Shown here: one piece after another, positions 41,779 through 49,764 of the stretch | Layout of the letters: every line of letters begins with the position of its first letter | How positions within the stretch are numbered: the stretch's first letter is position 1 | Source: JAEMQF01 sp963791595 | Lineage (GTDB): Bacteria > Pseudomonadota > Gammaproteobacteria > Burkholderiales > Burkholderiaceae_C | Assembly: GCA_963791595.1 (NCBI GenBank) | Contig: CAWBTF010000033.1 | Location: forward strand, 1-64,000 | Direction of reading: 5' to 3' | DNA: 64,000 nt | Translations under genes and position numbers: made by a program | The notes under the pieces: generated by a model | Seen by the model: only the letters and a program-made list of their open reading frames with translations | Told to the model about the DNA's origin: nothing | The model's database searches: none

Positions 41779-42931
41779 GCAAGCGTCGCCGGGCCGCGCC
41801 AAGACGCTTGCTCGCCCCCAGGGCCACGAAGGGGCCCCTACGTGGCCCTGGGGGCGGGCGCGCAGCGACCGGGGGCCTACCTACAAACGCTGCTGCGCCA
41901 CACTGCTGCTCACGCTGTCGACCTTGCTGGGTTGCATGGCCTGTGCACAAGCGCCGCCGGCCCCGGCAATTGGGCAGCCCGGGCCGTCCGGTTTCGTCAA
42001 CAACTACCCGCACCCGCCCAAGGCGAGCTTCTGGGCCTGGCAATGGGAGCGCCTGCGCGACGGCCTGCCCAAACCCCCGCCGCAGGGCTGGAACCTGCCG
42101 GCCATGAAAACCGAGCCGGCGCTGTTGCGTTCGGTCGAGGCCAACCCGTCGGTGACGTGGATCGGCCACGCGACGGTGCTGCTCAGAATCGCCGGCAAGA
42201 ACGTGCTGTTCGACCCGATTTTTTCACAGCGTGCTTCGCCGCTGTCGTTCGTCGGACCTACGCGCCTGGTGCCGCTGCCCATCGAGATTTCGGACCTGCC
42301 GAAGATCGACGTCGTGATGATTTCGCACAACCACTACGATCATCTCGACGAATACACCGTGCTGCAGCTCGCGCGCCAACCCTCGGGCAGTCCGCGCTTT
42401 CTAGTGCCGATGGGTCTGAAGGCCTGGTTCAACGGCATCGGCATCGCGCGCGTCGACGAAGCCCAGTGGTGGCAGGGCTTCGAGGAAGGGCCTCTGAACA
42501 TCAGTTTCGTCCCGGTGCAGCACTGGAGCCGGCGCACGTTCACCGACACCAACGCCACGCTGTGGGGCGGCTGGGTCGTGCAGGGCGAAGGGCTGCGCAT
42601 CATCCACACGGGAGACACGGGCTACTCGAAGGACTTTCGCGACATCGGCGAGCGCTTCGGCGGCTTTGACATGGCCTTCATCCCGATCGGCGCCTATGCG
42701 CCACGCTGGTTCATGCAGACGATGCACGTCGATGTGCCCGAGGCTGTGCAAGTGCGCGCCGACCTGCGCGCGCAGCGCGCGATCGGCATCCACTGGGGCA
42801 CCTTCGAAGACCTGACCGACGAGCCGCCCGACGAGCCGCCGCTCGTGCTGGCGCGGCAACGCGAGTTGCACGGGCTGCGCACCGATCAATTCGACGTGAT
42901 GAAGATCGGCGAGACTCGCGCGCTGCGTTGA
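41762..42931 (+). CDS. MBL-fold metal-dependent hydrolase (UlaG/NAPE-PLD-like), probable lipoprotein
   Basis: A metallo-beta-lactamase fold enzyme. The metal motif is SHNHYDHLDEYTV, with further ligands in HTGDTGYSKDF and IGIHWGTFEDL. The order and the GHATVLLRIAGKNVLFDP strand match the UlaG/N-acylphosphatidylethanolamine phospholipase D group. TLSTLLGCMACAQ looks like a lipobox. The first ATG (41762) overlaps the previous gene, and the frame from it runs through a large hairpin at 41815-41854. The real start is therefore probably a non-ATG codon after 41855, or the start has been lost. Confidence 0.75.
   Translation: MRVPPEQASPGRAKTLARPQGHEGAPTWPWGRARSDRGPTYKRCCATLLLTLSTLLGCMACAQAPPAPAIGQPGPSGFVNNYPHPPKASFWAWQWERLRDGLPKPPPQGWNLPAMKTEPALLRSVEANPSVTWIGHATVLLRIAGKNVLFDPIFSQRASPLSFVGPTRLVPLPIEISDLPKIDVVMISHNHYDHLDEYTVLQLARQPSGSPRFLVPMGLKAWFNGIGIARVDEAQWWQGFEEGPLNISFVPVQHWSRRTFTDTNATLWGGWVVQGEGLRIIHTGDTGYSKDFRDIGERFGGFDMAFIPIGAYAPRWFMQTMHVDVPEAVQVRADLRAQRAIGIHWGTFEDLTDEPPDEPPLVLARQRELHGLRTDQFDVMKIGETRALR
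41815..41854 (+). terminator. Strong hairpin after the HD-like gene
   Basis: Perfect 14-base arms CCCCCAGGGCCACG (41815-41828) and CGTGGCCCTGGGGG (41841-41854) around a 12-base loop that itself contains GGGGCCCC. It lies 36 bases after the HD-like stop codon. No T-run follows. Terminator or mRNA-stabilising repeat. Confidence 0.55.
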
Positions 42932-42991
42932 TCGGCTAGTCATGGCCTTGTACAGCGTGCCGGCGCTGCACGGCCGCGCCCATCGGCCGCG

Positions 42992-43321
42992 CTACTCGGC
43001 CGAAAAATGCCAGACGGCCTGGATCAAGCCGTCGCGCACCTCGTACACGGCGGCGACTTCAAACGCCTGCTCGCGAACGCCCCAGATCAGTTCGTGGTCG
43101 ATAACCTTGTTGCCGAGCACGGTGCGGTTCACGATGTCGGCACGCAAACCCGCCAAGTTGAAGCGCTGTTCGGCGTAAAAGCGCGCGAGTTCGGCCTTGC
43201 CGGAGATCGCGGGCTGCGGCGCGGGCGGGCGGAAGATCACGATCGACTCGCTGTACGAGGCGAGAAAGCGCTTCAGGTCGCGCGCGTTGTACGCCTCGAG
43301 TTGTGCTTGCACGACATCCAC
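42992..43321 (-). CDS. NTF2-like (SnoaL-type) small protein
   Basis: A 109-residue protein with the NTF2-like cone fold pattern: LEAYNARDLKRFLASYSESIVIF at the start, ELARFYAEQRFN in the middle and VAAVYEVRDGLIQAVWHF at the end. Members act as small hydrolases, isomerases or binding proteins. No clear catalytic dyad is evident, so function is unknown. Confidence 0.8.
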   Translation of the reverse strand: MDVVQAQLEAYNARDLKRFLASYSESIVIFRPPAPQPAISGKAELARFYAEQRFNLAGLRADIVNRTVLGNKVIDHELIWGVREQAFEVAAVYEVRDGLIQAVWHFSAE

Positions 43322-43459
43322 GGGTTCGGCTGCGATAGCGGTCCTCCTCGGAGCTTCGGCTTACAAACTGTCAAGGTTACCTGATTGAATTGTCATCCAA
43401 CCGCGCGTGACGGCGGCGCCGCGCCGGGCTACCATAGAGTCGGATCGAAGGAGGTTGCG

Positions 43460-43786
43460 ATGACTGCCCAGCGTGCCAAGCCGAAAATTCTTCCGGAACC
43501 TGTCGATGACGACACGGCGCCGGCTGATCTCAGCGTGCCCGATACCGGCTCGCTGGTTCAGCACCCCGACGGCTGGTACTGGCTGGCGGACCGTGGCGGG
43601 CAGGAATTCGGGCCATTTGATTCGGCCGCCGATGCGCTGGCCGACATGAACGCCGCTGCCGAAGAGAACCTGGAGCCGGGTGAAACGCTGGAGGAGGCGG
43701 AAGATGAACTGGGCCTGGCGGGCTGGGTCGACCCCGATACCGGCGAACTCGCCGAGGAATCGCACGCGCGCATCGAAGACCATTGA
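43460..43786 (+). CDS. Hypothetical acidic protein
   Basis: A 108-residue protein rich in Asp, Glu and Pro. The middle segment HPDGWYWLADRGGQEFGPFDS resembles the short tryptophan-rich strands of GYF_2-like domains. No family is identified. The start is set by an excellent AAGGAGG ribosome site (43448-43454). Confidence 0.7.
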   Translation: MTAQRAKPKILPEPVDDDTAPADLSVPDTGSLVQHPDGWYWLADRGGQEFGPFDSAADALADMNAAAEENLEPGETLEEAEDELGLAGWVDPDTGELAEESHARIEDH

Positions 43787-43820
43787 ACCGGCGCCGCGCC
43801 CGCGCGCCCACCCGCCGGAT

Positions 43821-44483
43821 TCAACCCAAGACCTTCAACAGCCAGGCGTTGAGCGCCTCGATCTCCTCCATGCACACCGAGTGCTCCATCGGGTACTCGT
43901 GCCAGTCCACTGCATAGCCGAGTTTGACGAGCGTATCGCGTGACGCCTGGGCGCGGTCCAGCGCGATCATCGGGTCGCGCCGGCCATGCGCCATGAAAAT
44001 CGGCACGAGCGCGTTCGCGTCGTGGCGCTCGGCCTGGGTGCTCGCGGCCAGCGGCAGGTAGCCCGACATGCACACCAGCCCACCCAGGCGCTGCGGGTAG
44101 CGCAGTCCGGCCAGCAGCGTCATCGCGCAACCTTGCGAAAAACCGCCGAGCACGATGCGGTTGGCGGGCACGCCGCGCGCACGCTCGCGGTCGACCAGCG
44201 CGTTCACCTCGCGCATCGATTCGCGCAGGCCACTCTCGTCTTCGCGCCGGTCGGTCTGGGTGCCCAGAATGTCGTACCAGGCGCGCATCTGGTAGCCGTT
44301 GTTGATCGTCACCGGGCGCACCGGCGCGCGCGGCAGCACGTAACGCACCGGGCCGATCGTCGCGAGGTCGAGCTGATCGCCGAAGCTCAGGAAATCGGTG
44401 CCGTCGGCGCCGAGGCCGTGCAGGATGATGATGCTGGCGACAGCCTCGCCGGCGGGGTGGAGTTCGATGGTCTCGATTGCCAT
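43821..44483 (-). CDS. Alpha/beta hydrolase, carboxylesterase/phospholipase family
   Basis: A 220-residue serine hydrolase of the carboxylesterase II (acyl-protein thioesterase-like) group. SIIILHGLGADGTDF supplies the oxyanion loop, GGFSQGCAM the nucleophile Ser, GRRDPMI the Asp and MEHSV the His. It is soluble and probably cleaves short-chain esters. The ATG at 44483 is chosen over an upstream frame because the family begins here. Confidence 0.9.
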   Translation of the reverse strand: MAIETIELHPAGEAVASIIILHGLGADGTDFLSFGDQLDLATIGPVRYVLPRAPVRPVTINNGYQMRAWYDILGTQTDRREDESGLRESMREVNALVDRERARGVPANRIVLGGFSQGCAMTLLAGLRYPQRLGGLVCMSGYLPLAASTQAERHDANALVPIFMAHGRRDPMIALDRAQASRDTLVKLGYAVDWHEYPMEHSVCMEEIEALNAWLLKVLG

Positions 44484-44544
44484 GGTGGTGCGTCGCAGGG
44501 TTTGGATCGCGCATGCTACGCGAGTCGCGCGTGACACCGAGTGT

Positions 44545-45804
44545 TCACGATGCGTCGAGGTCATGGCCGCGGCACGCGAACCACAGCGTCACGTCGTAGG
44601 CGAGCTTGAGCACGCCGGCGGCGACCAGCGGCGCGGCCAGGAAGCCGGTGGCGAACAGCGCGCCGCCCAGGCCCGGGCTGATGGCCGCGGCCAGGCTGCG
44701 CGGCACCGCGGTCAGGCTCGCGGCCGCCGCGCGCTCGGGCGGCGTGACGACGCTCATCACGAACGCGCTGCGTGTGGGAACGTCCATCTGGGACAAGGCG
44801 CTGCGCACCAGCAGCAATCCGACCGCGAGCGACAGCTCGGGTGCCAGTGCCGCAAGGATCAGGCAGACGTTCGCCGGAATGTGCGTGAAGACCATCGTAT
44901 TGAGCAAGCCGATGCGCTTCGCGACCCACGGCGCGGCCCACATCGATGCGGCGGCGAGCATTCCGGTGGCAAAGAACAACTGGCCGGTCGCCGCGCTCGA
45001 CATCTGAAAGCGCTGCATCAGCCACAGCGCCATCAGGCTGTTCACGACCAGACCGCCGGCGAACGAATCCACCGAAAACAGCGCCGCGAGCTTGATCACG
45101 ACGGCGCGCGATTCGCGCAGCGGCGCACTCGTCGCCGCAGGCGCGGCGCCGGGGCTCGGCGCTTGCTGTGGCAGGCGGCGGTACAGCCAGAACAGCAGCA
45201 CACCGACGAGCGCATAGCCGATGAACATGCAGCGCAGCGCCCACAACTCGTCGATGAGGCCGATGTTGCCGACGGCATCGAAGGCGCCGGAGTGGCTTCG
45301 CGCGACCAGCCACGCCGGCACGCCCGCTGCAAGCGCGCCGAACGCTGCGCTCAACGACCCGAGCAGGCTGTAGCGTGCGAACAAGGTGGTGCGCACATCG
45401 CCTTGGGCCGATGCCGCCAGGCGCGGGTGTTCGAGCGGAAGGAACACGCTCACATCGCCCGAGCCCGGGTTCAGCGTGCCGACGAAGGCGACGATCAGCA
45501 GCGGCCAGAAGTCCTCGAGGCTCGCAAATGCGATCCCTGTGCCCGCCATCAGCAGTGCGGCGCCGAGCAACAGCCTGCGCGAGGGGAAGCGGTGACCCCA
45601 GGCGCCGACGGCGAGCGTGGCGCCCGCCGAGCCGAGCAGCGTGGCGGTCGACAGCACGCCCACGGCCCACGCCTGCAGGCCCAGCGCGAGCAGGTACGCC
45701 GGCAGCAGCACCGCGACATAGCCGTCAACGAAGCCGCGCAGTGCACGCCCGGCGACGAGCAGGCGCGCGGCGGGGTCGGCGCCTGCCGGCGCGAGCAGGC
45801 TCAT
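44545..45804 (-). CDS. MFS transporter, next to the selenoneine genes
   Basis: A 419-residue transporter with about 12 membrane helices. The first helices read GFVDGYVAVLLPAYLLALGL and VGVLSTATLLGSAG, and a cytoplasmic loop rich in Pro and Ala separates the halves. The substrate cannot be told from sequence. It lies 111 bases after the selenophosphate synthetase gene on the same strand, so it may be co-transcribed and move selenoneine, ergothioneine or a precursor. That link is inference from position only. Confidence 0.8.
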   Translation of the reverse strand: MSLLAPAGADPAARLLVAGRALRGFVDGYVAVLLPAYLLALGLQAWAVGVLSTATLLGSAGATLAVGAWGHRFPSRRLLLGAALLMAGTGIAFASLEDFWPLLIVAFVGTLNPGSGDVSVFLPLEHPRLAASAQGDVRTTLFARYSLLGSLSAAFGALAAGVPAWLVARSHSGAFDAVGNIGLIDELWALRCMFIGYALVGVLLFWLYRRLPQQAPSPGAAPAATSAPLRESRAVVIKLAALFSVDSFAGGLVVNSLMALWLMQRFQMSSAATGQLFFATGMLAAASMWAAPWVAKRIGLLNTMVFTHIPANVCLILAALAPELSLAVGLLLVRSALSQMDVPTRSAFVMSVVTPPERAAAASLTAVPRSLAAAISPGLGGALFATGFLAAPLVAAGVLKLAYDVTLWFACRGHDLDAS

Positions 45805-45915
45805 GAGTTGCGGGGCCAGTCGCGGGGGTCAGTTGCCGGAGTCGGTCGCCAAGGTCAGTCGCCGATCTGCGGCGCTGCGCTCAGCGCGGCCACCAGATCG
45901 GTCGCCGCTGACGCA

Positions 45916-46971
45916 TCAAACAACGATCAATCGCCCCGGCCCACTCACGACCTGGCCCACCACCGCGGCGCGCTCGAAGCCGCCTTTTCTGAAGATCGCC
46001 AGCACCTGGTCGACCTGCCCTGGCGCGCAAGAGACGAGCAGGCCGCCGCTCGTCTGCGGGTCGGTCAGCAACGCGCGGTCGGCTTCGGCAAAGGCGGCGG
46101 GCAGCGTCACGTCGCCGCCGTAACTCGCCCAGTTGCGCCCGGACGCGCCGGTCACGATGCCCTGCTCGGCGAGTTCGCGCACGCCCGGCAGCAGCGGCAC
46201 CTTGGCCCAATCGATCTGCACCGAACATTTCGCGCCGCGCGCGAGTTCCAGGCCGTGGCCGGCCAGGCCGAAGCCGGTGACGTCGGTCAATGCGTGCACG
46301 CCGTCGAGTTCGGCCAGTTCGATACCGGGCTTGTTGAGCTTGGTTGCGTTCGCGATCATCTGCTTGTAGCCATCGGCGCTCAATTTGTCCTTTTTCAGCG
46401 CCGCCGACAGCACGCCCACGCCGAGCGGTTTGCCGAGCACGAGCACGTCGCCCGGCTTGGCGTCGGCGTTGCGCTTCACCTTGCTCGGGTGGATCAGCCC
46501 CATCACGACCAGGCCGTAGATCGGCTCGACGGAGTCGATGGTGTGGCCACCGGCGATCGGAATACCCGCTTCCGCACAGATGCTCTCGCCGCCCTTGATG
46601 ATGCGGCCGATGGTCTCGATCGGCAGCACGTTGATCGGCATGCCCACGAGTGCCAGCGCCATGATCGGCCGGCCGCCCATCGCATACACATCGCTGATCG
46701 CGTTGGTCGCCGCGATGCGGCCGAAGTCGTACGGGTCGTCGACGATCGGCATGAAGAAGTCGGTCGTCGCGATCAGCGCCTGCTCGTCGTTGAGCTGGTA
46801 GACAGCGGCGTCGTCGGCGGTCTCGATGCCCACGAGCAGCTCTTTCGGCACGGGAAAGCCGGTCGAGTTCTTCAAGATTGCGCTCAACACACCGGGAGCG
46901 ATCTTGCAGCCGCAGCCGCCGCCGTGCGACAGCGAAGTCAGGCGCACGGCCTTGTCATGGGGGGCGTTCAT
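45916..46971 (-). CDS. senC: Selenophosphate synthetase of the selenoneine locus (SelD/SenC)
   Basis: A 351-residue enzyme making selenophosphate from selenide and ATP. SHGGGCGCKI carries Cys20 and Lys23, equivalent to Cys17 and Lys20 of E. coli SelD, so the active site has Cys rather than Sec. ATP-binding and dimer blocks are TTDFFMPIVDDPYDFGRIAA, ALALVGMPIN and ALTDVTGFGLAGHG. Its start overlaps the senB stop as ATGA. In this setting it supplies selenophosphate to SenB. It might also be the cell's only SelD, serving tRNA or protein selenation; no selA, selB or selU is in the window. Confidence 0.9.
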   Translation of the reverse strand: MNAPHDKAVRLTSLSHGGGCGCKIAPGVLSAILKNSTGFPVPKELLVGIETADDAAVYQLNDEQALIATTDFFMPIVDDPYDFGRIAATNAISDVYAMGGRPIMALALVGMPINVLPIETIGRIIKGGESICAEAGIPIAGGHTIDSVEPIYGLVVMGLIHPSKVKRNADAKPGDVLVLGKPLGVGVLSAALKKDKLSADGYKQMIANATKLNKPGIELAELDGVHALTDVTGFGLAGHGLELARGAKCSVQIDWAKVPLLPGVRELAEQGIVTGASGRNWASYGGDVTLPAAFAEADRALLTDPQTSGGLLVSCAPGQVDQVLAIFRKGGFERAAVVGQVVSGPGRLIVV

Positions 46972-47942
46972 TTCGGGTTCTCCAGGGCAGATTGAATCAG
47001 GTCGAGCAGGCGGCGCTTTTCTTCCGAGGGGTCGAACAGCGGCGCGCGTGCCACGGTCTGGCGGCGCAACTGATCCAGGAATTGCGCATCGTCGCGTGCG
47101 CGCGAGATCAGCCCCGCCAGCGCCGCATCATCGCCGAGATCGAAATACCCTGCGTGTCCCGGGCCGAGCATGCCCATGTTGCCGGGGATTCTGGAAGCCA
47201 GCGCGGCCGTGCCGCTGCGCGCCGCCTCGAGGATGACATGGGCGCCGCCTTCCATCTTGCTCGTGCTCACGAGCAGGTGCGCGCGCTGGATGTGGCGCCG
47301 CGCCTGCGGGCGCGTCAAGGCGCCGAGCCAGCGATAGTGGGGGCATTCGGCTTGCACGCGGCGTGCCGCGGCGCCGAGCCGGGTATCGAGCGAATCGCCG
47401 ACCTGCTCGAAGTGGATGTCGGATCGATCGCGCAGGCGCCCGGCGGCGCGCATGAAGGTCGCGGGGTCTTTTTCGTCGCGCAGGTGCGCGACCTGCACGA
47501 CGCGCAGCACGCGCTTGGGTGGCGGGCCGGGCTTCAGACAGGGCGCGGATTGGTAAATGACGCGGCATTTCGCGCGCTGCTCGCGCGGAAGCTCATCCAC
47601 GCCGCGGTCTTGCAGCACGACCAGGTGCGTCGCCTGGCGCAGCGACCGCTGCGCGGCGGCGTCGCCGTGGATGTCGCGGTACAGGTCGGTGCCGGTGAGC
47701 ACGACGATCAGGGCCCGATCCGGGTGCGCGCGCGCAAACGCGTCGATGCTCGCCGCCGAGCGGCGCGCGTGCAGCGCGATCAAGCCGGCAACATCTTCAC
47801 CGTTCCACTGCATCGAGATCGTGGTGCGACAATTTGCCGCCAGCATGTGCGACCAGCGCAGCGCGGTGTGCCAGTTGCCGTTGTTGGCAGAGGCCAGCGC
47901 GGGGCTGACGATAGCAATCAAAGGGCGAATCTTGCTCGACAT
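46968..47942 (-). CDS. senB: Selenosugar synthase SenB (TIGR04348-type glycosyltransferase)
   Basis: A 324-residue GT-4 fold glycosyltransferase. PLIAIVSPALASANNGNWHTA is the characteristic N-terminus, VVLTGTDLYRDI and VIYQSAPCL follow, and LLVSTSKMEGGAHVILEAARSGT contains the donor-sugar acidic motif. Characterised relatives join selenophosphate to UDP-GlcNAc to give a 1-seleno-GlcNAc. The call rests on the family pattern and on the flanking senC and senA. General pipelines would call it simply a glycosyltransferase. The ATG at 47942 is 28 bases from the divergent senA start. Confidence 0.85.
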   Translation of the reverse strand: MSSKIRPLIAIVSPALASANNGNWHTALRWSHMLAANCRTTISMQWNGEDVAGLIALHARRSAASIDAFARAHPDRALIVVLTGTDLYRDIHGDAAAQRSLRQATHLVVLQDRGVDELPREQRAKCRVIYQSAPCLKPGPPPKRVLRVVQVAHLRDEKDPATFMRAAGRLRDRSDIHFEQVGDSLDTRLGAAARRVQAECPHYRWLGALTRPQARRHIQRAHLLVSTSKMEGGAHVILEAARSGTAALASRIPGNMGMLGPGHAGYFDLGDDAALAGLISRARDDAQFLDQLRRQTVARAPLFDPSEEKRRLLDLIQSALENPK

Positions 47943-47970
47943 CGAGGCACCGAATGTGGAGTCCGCGCAG

Positions 47971-49152
47971 ATGCGGTGTGCGGGCAGGGAGCTGCTGTCG
48001 CTCGCGCTGATGGACTCGCGCAATCATACGTTGCGCTGGATCACGGCCTACGAACGCGCGCTCGGATCCACATTGAAGGTTTCGCTGCTGCCGGAGCTCA
48101 ATCCGCCGTTGTGGGAGTTGGGTCACATCGGCTGGTTCCAGGAGTACTGGATCGCGCGCAACGTGCAGCGCGCGCGCGGCGCGACGTGCGACCCCACGCA
48201 GCCGCGCCTGGCATCGGTGCTTGCACACGCCGACCGCTGGTACGACTCCTCCAATGTGCCGCACGACAGCCGCTGGTCGCTCGACCTCCCCGATCTGCAA
48301 GAGACCAAGCAGTACCTGGTGCAGACGCTGGAGACCACGCTCGACCTGCTGCACGGCACGCCGGAAGACGACGCTTCGCTCTACCTGTACCGGTTGGCGC
48401 TGTTTCACGAAGACATGCACGTCGAGGCGTTTGCCTACATGTCGCAGACGCTGGGCATCGACAGCGGCCTGCTCGCACCGATCGCCACACTCGCGCCGCG
48501 CGATGCGCTCGTGTTCCCGGCGACGACCTGGACGCTCGGCAGCGCGCCGGGCGGCTTCGTGTTCGACAACGAAAGGTTGCGCCATGACGTGCCGGTGCCC
48601 GAATTCGAGATCGATTCGCAGGCGGTGAGTTGGGCCCAGTACTGCGAATTCGTCGAAGACGGCGGCTATGACGACCCGGCGTTCTGGAGCGAACCCGGCC
48701 GCGCCTGGCTGCAGGCGACGCAGCGCCGCACGCCACGCTACGTCGACCAGATGCGCCACGGCGTAATGCAGCATCGCTTCGGAAAACTGATGCGCGTGCC
48801 GCCGGCGCAACCCGCGATGCACGTGAGCTGGTTCGAAGCCCAGGCCTGGTGTGCCTGGGCCGGCCGGCGCCTGCCCACCGAGGTGGAATGGGAAGCCGCG
48901 GCGCACCTGGGCGCGACGCGCGGCTTTCGCTGGGGCGACGTCTGGGAGTGGACCGCGACGACGTTCAGGCCCTACCCGGGTTTTGCAGCCGACCCGTACC
49001 GCGACTATTCCCAGCCCTGGTTCGGCACGCACAAGGTGCTGCGCGGCGCGTCGTTCGCGACGCGCGGGCGCATGCGCAGCGCGAAGTACCGCAATTTCTA
49101 CCTGCCGCAGCGCGACGACATGTTTTGCGGGTTTCGCAGCTGCGCTGTTTGA
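47971..49152 (+). CDS. senA: Selenoneine synthase SenA (EgtB-like nonhaem iron enzyme)
   Basis: A 393-residue two-domain enzyme. The N-terminal DinB-like domain holds the iron ligands: His52 in LGHIGWFQEYW, and His146 and His150 in FHEDMHVEAF. The C-terminal part is an FGE/sulfatase-modifying fold (HVSWFEAQAWCAWAGRRLPTE, GDVWEWTATTF, LRGASFATRGRMR). In the selenoneine pathway SenA forms the carbon-selenium bond between hercynine and the selenosugar made by SenB. The EgtB alternative, which uses sulfur donors for ergothioneine, is disfavoured by the SenB and SelD neighbours. Hercynine supply (EgtD) is not encoded here. GGAG lies nine bases before the ATG. Confidence 0.87.
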   Translation: MRCAGRELLSLALMDSRNHTLRWITAYERALGSTLKVSLLPELNPPLWELGHIGWFQEYWIARNVQRARGATCDPTQPRLASVLAHADRWYDSSNVPHDSRWSLDLPDLQETKQYLVQTLETTLDLLHGTPEDDASLYLYRLALFHEDMHVEAFAYMSQTLGIDSGLLAPIATLAPRDALVFPATTWTLGSAPGGFVFDNERLRHDVPVPEFEIDSQAVSWAQYCEFVEDGGYDDPAFWSEPGRAWLQATQRRTPRYVDQMRHGVMQHRFGKLMRVPPAQPAMHVSWFEAQAWCAWAGRRLPTEVEWEAAAHLGATRGFRWGDVWEWTATTFRPYPGFAADPYRDYSQPWFGTHKVLRGASFATRGRMRSAKYRNFYLPQRDDMFCGFRSCAV

Positions 49153-49176
49153 CGAGCTGAGCCTGTTTGCTCCGGC

Positions 49177-49764
49177 CTACAACCCGGTCAAATAGTGCGC
49201 CAGATTCTCGATGTCGCGCTCGTTGATCGTGTTCGCGACGCTCGTCATGTTGCCCGCGTCATTGGTGCGCTTGCGCGCCTTGAAATCGGTGAGCTGCTTG
49301 ACGATGTAGTCGAAGTTCTGCCCGGCGACGCGCGGAATCTCGTTTTGCCCGGCGAAACCGCCGAGGTGGCACATCGTGCACAGCGTCTCGTCGGCCTTGA
49401 GCTTGCCAAGCTTGGCCTTCTCGGGGTCGACCTTGAAATTCAGAGACTTCGGTTTCTGTTTGGAGAAGTAATCGGCCAGCTCTCGCATCTCGTCGCGCGA
49501 CATGCCCGCGACCATGGGTGTCATCTGCGGGTCGCTGCGCCGGCCTTCCTGGAAGTCGCGCAGTTGCAGGTAGAGGTAGCGCGCGGTCTGCCCGGCGAGA
49601 ATCGGATTCGTCGGGATCTGCGCGTTCCCGCCCTCGCCGTGGCACGCGGCGCACAGCGCGGCCTTCGGCGGCGCGGGGCTTTGCGCCTGGGTCGGGGTGG
49701 TGAAAGCAGCGCCGATGCCAATGACCAGCGCCGCCGTTCTCAGTGCCTTTGCGTCCAACCTCAC
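49177..49764 (-). CDS. Dihaem cytochrome c, partner of the PQQ alcohol dehydrogenase
   Basis: A 195-residue periplasmic cytochrome. A signal region (ALVIGIGAAFTTPTQAQ) precedes two haem sites, CAACH and CTMCH, each followed by class I cytochrome segments with candidate Met ligands (MTPMVAGMSRDEM, NMTSVANTIN). The start is a GTG overlapping the dehydrogenase stop as GTGA, so the two are co-translated. It should accept electrons from the PQQ enzyme and pass them to a terminal oxidase. It converges with senA 24 bases away. Confidence 0.9.
   Translation of the reverse strand: MRLDAKALRTAALVIGIGAAFTTPTQAQSPAPPKAALCAACHGEGGNAQIPTNPILAGQTARYLYLQLRDFQEGRRSDPQMTPMVAGMSRDEMRELADYFSKQKPKSLNFKVDPEKAKLGKLKADETLCTMCHLGGFAGQNEIPRVAGQNFDYIVKQLTDFKARKRTNDAGNMTSVANTINERDIENLAHYLTGL

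Noticed and set aside
44398..46995. A plus-strand open frame of 865 codons opposite the MFS and senC genes
   Set aside because: It is composed of His/Arg/Gln-rich filler and lies antisense to two well-supported genes. Long antisense frames are common at this base composition.
47971..49152. Ergothioneine synthase EgtB
   Set aside because: The fold is shared, but the TIGR04348-type glycosyltransferase and SelD next to it point to selenoneine. The residual doubt is recorded in the entry.
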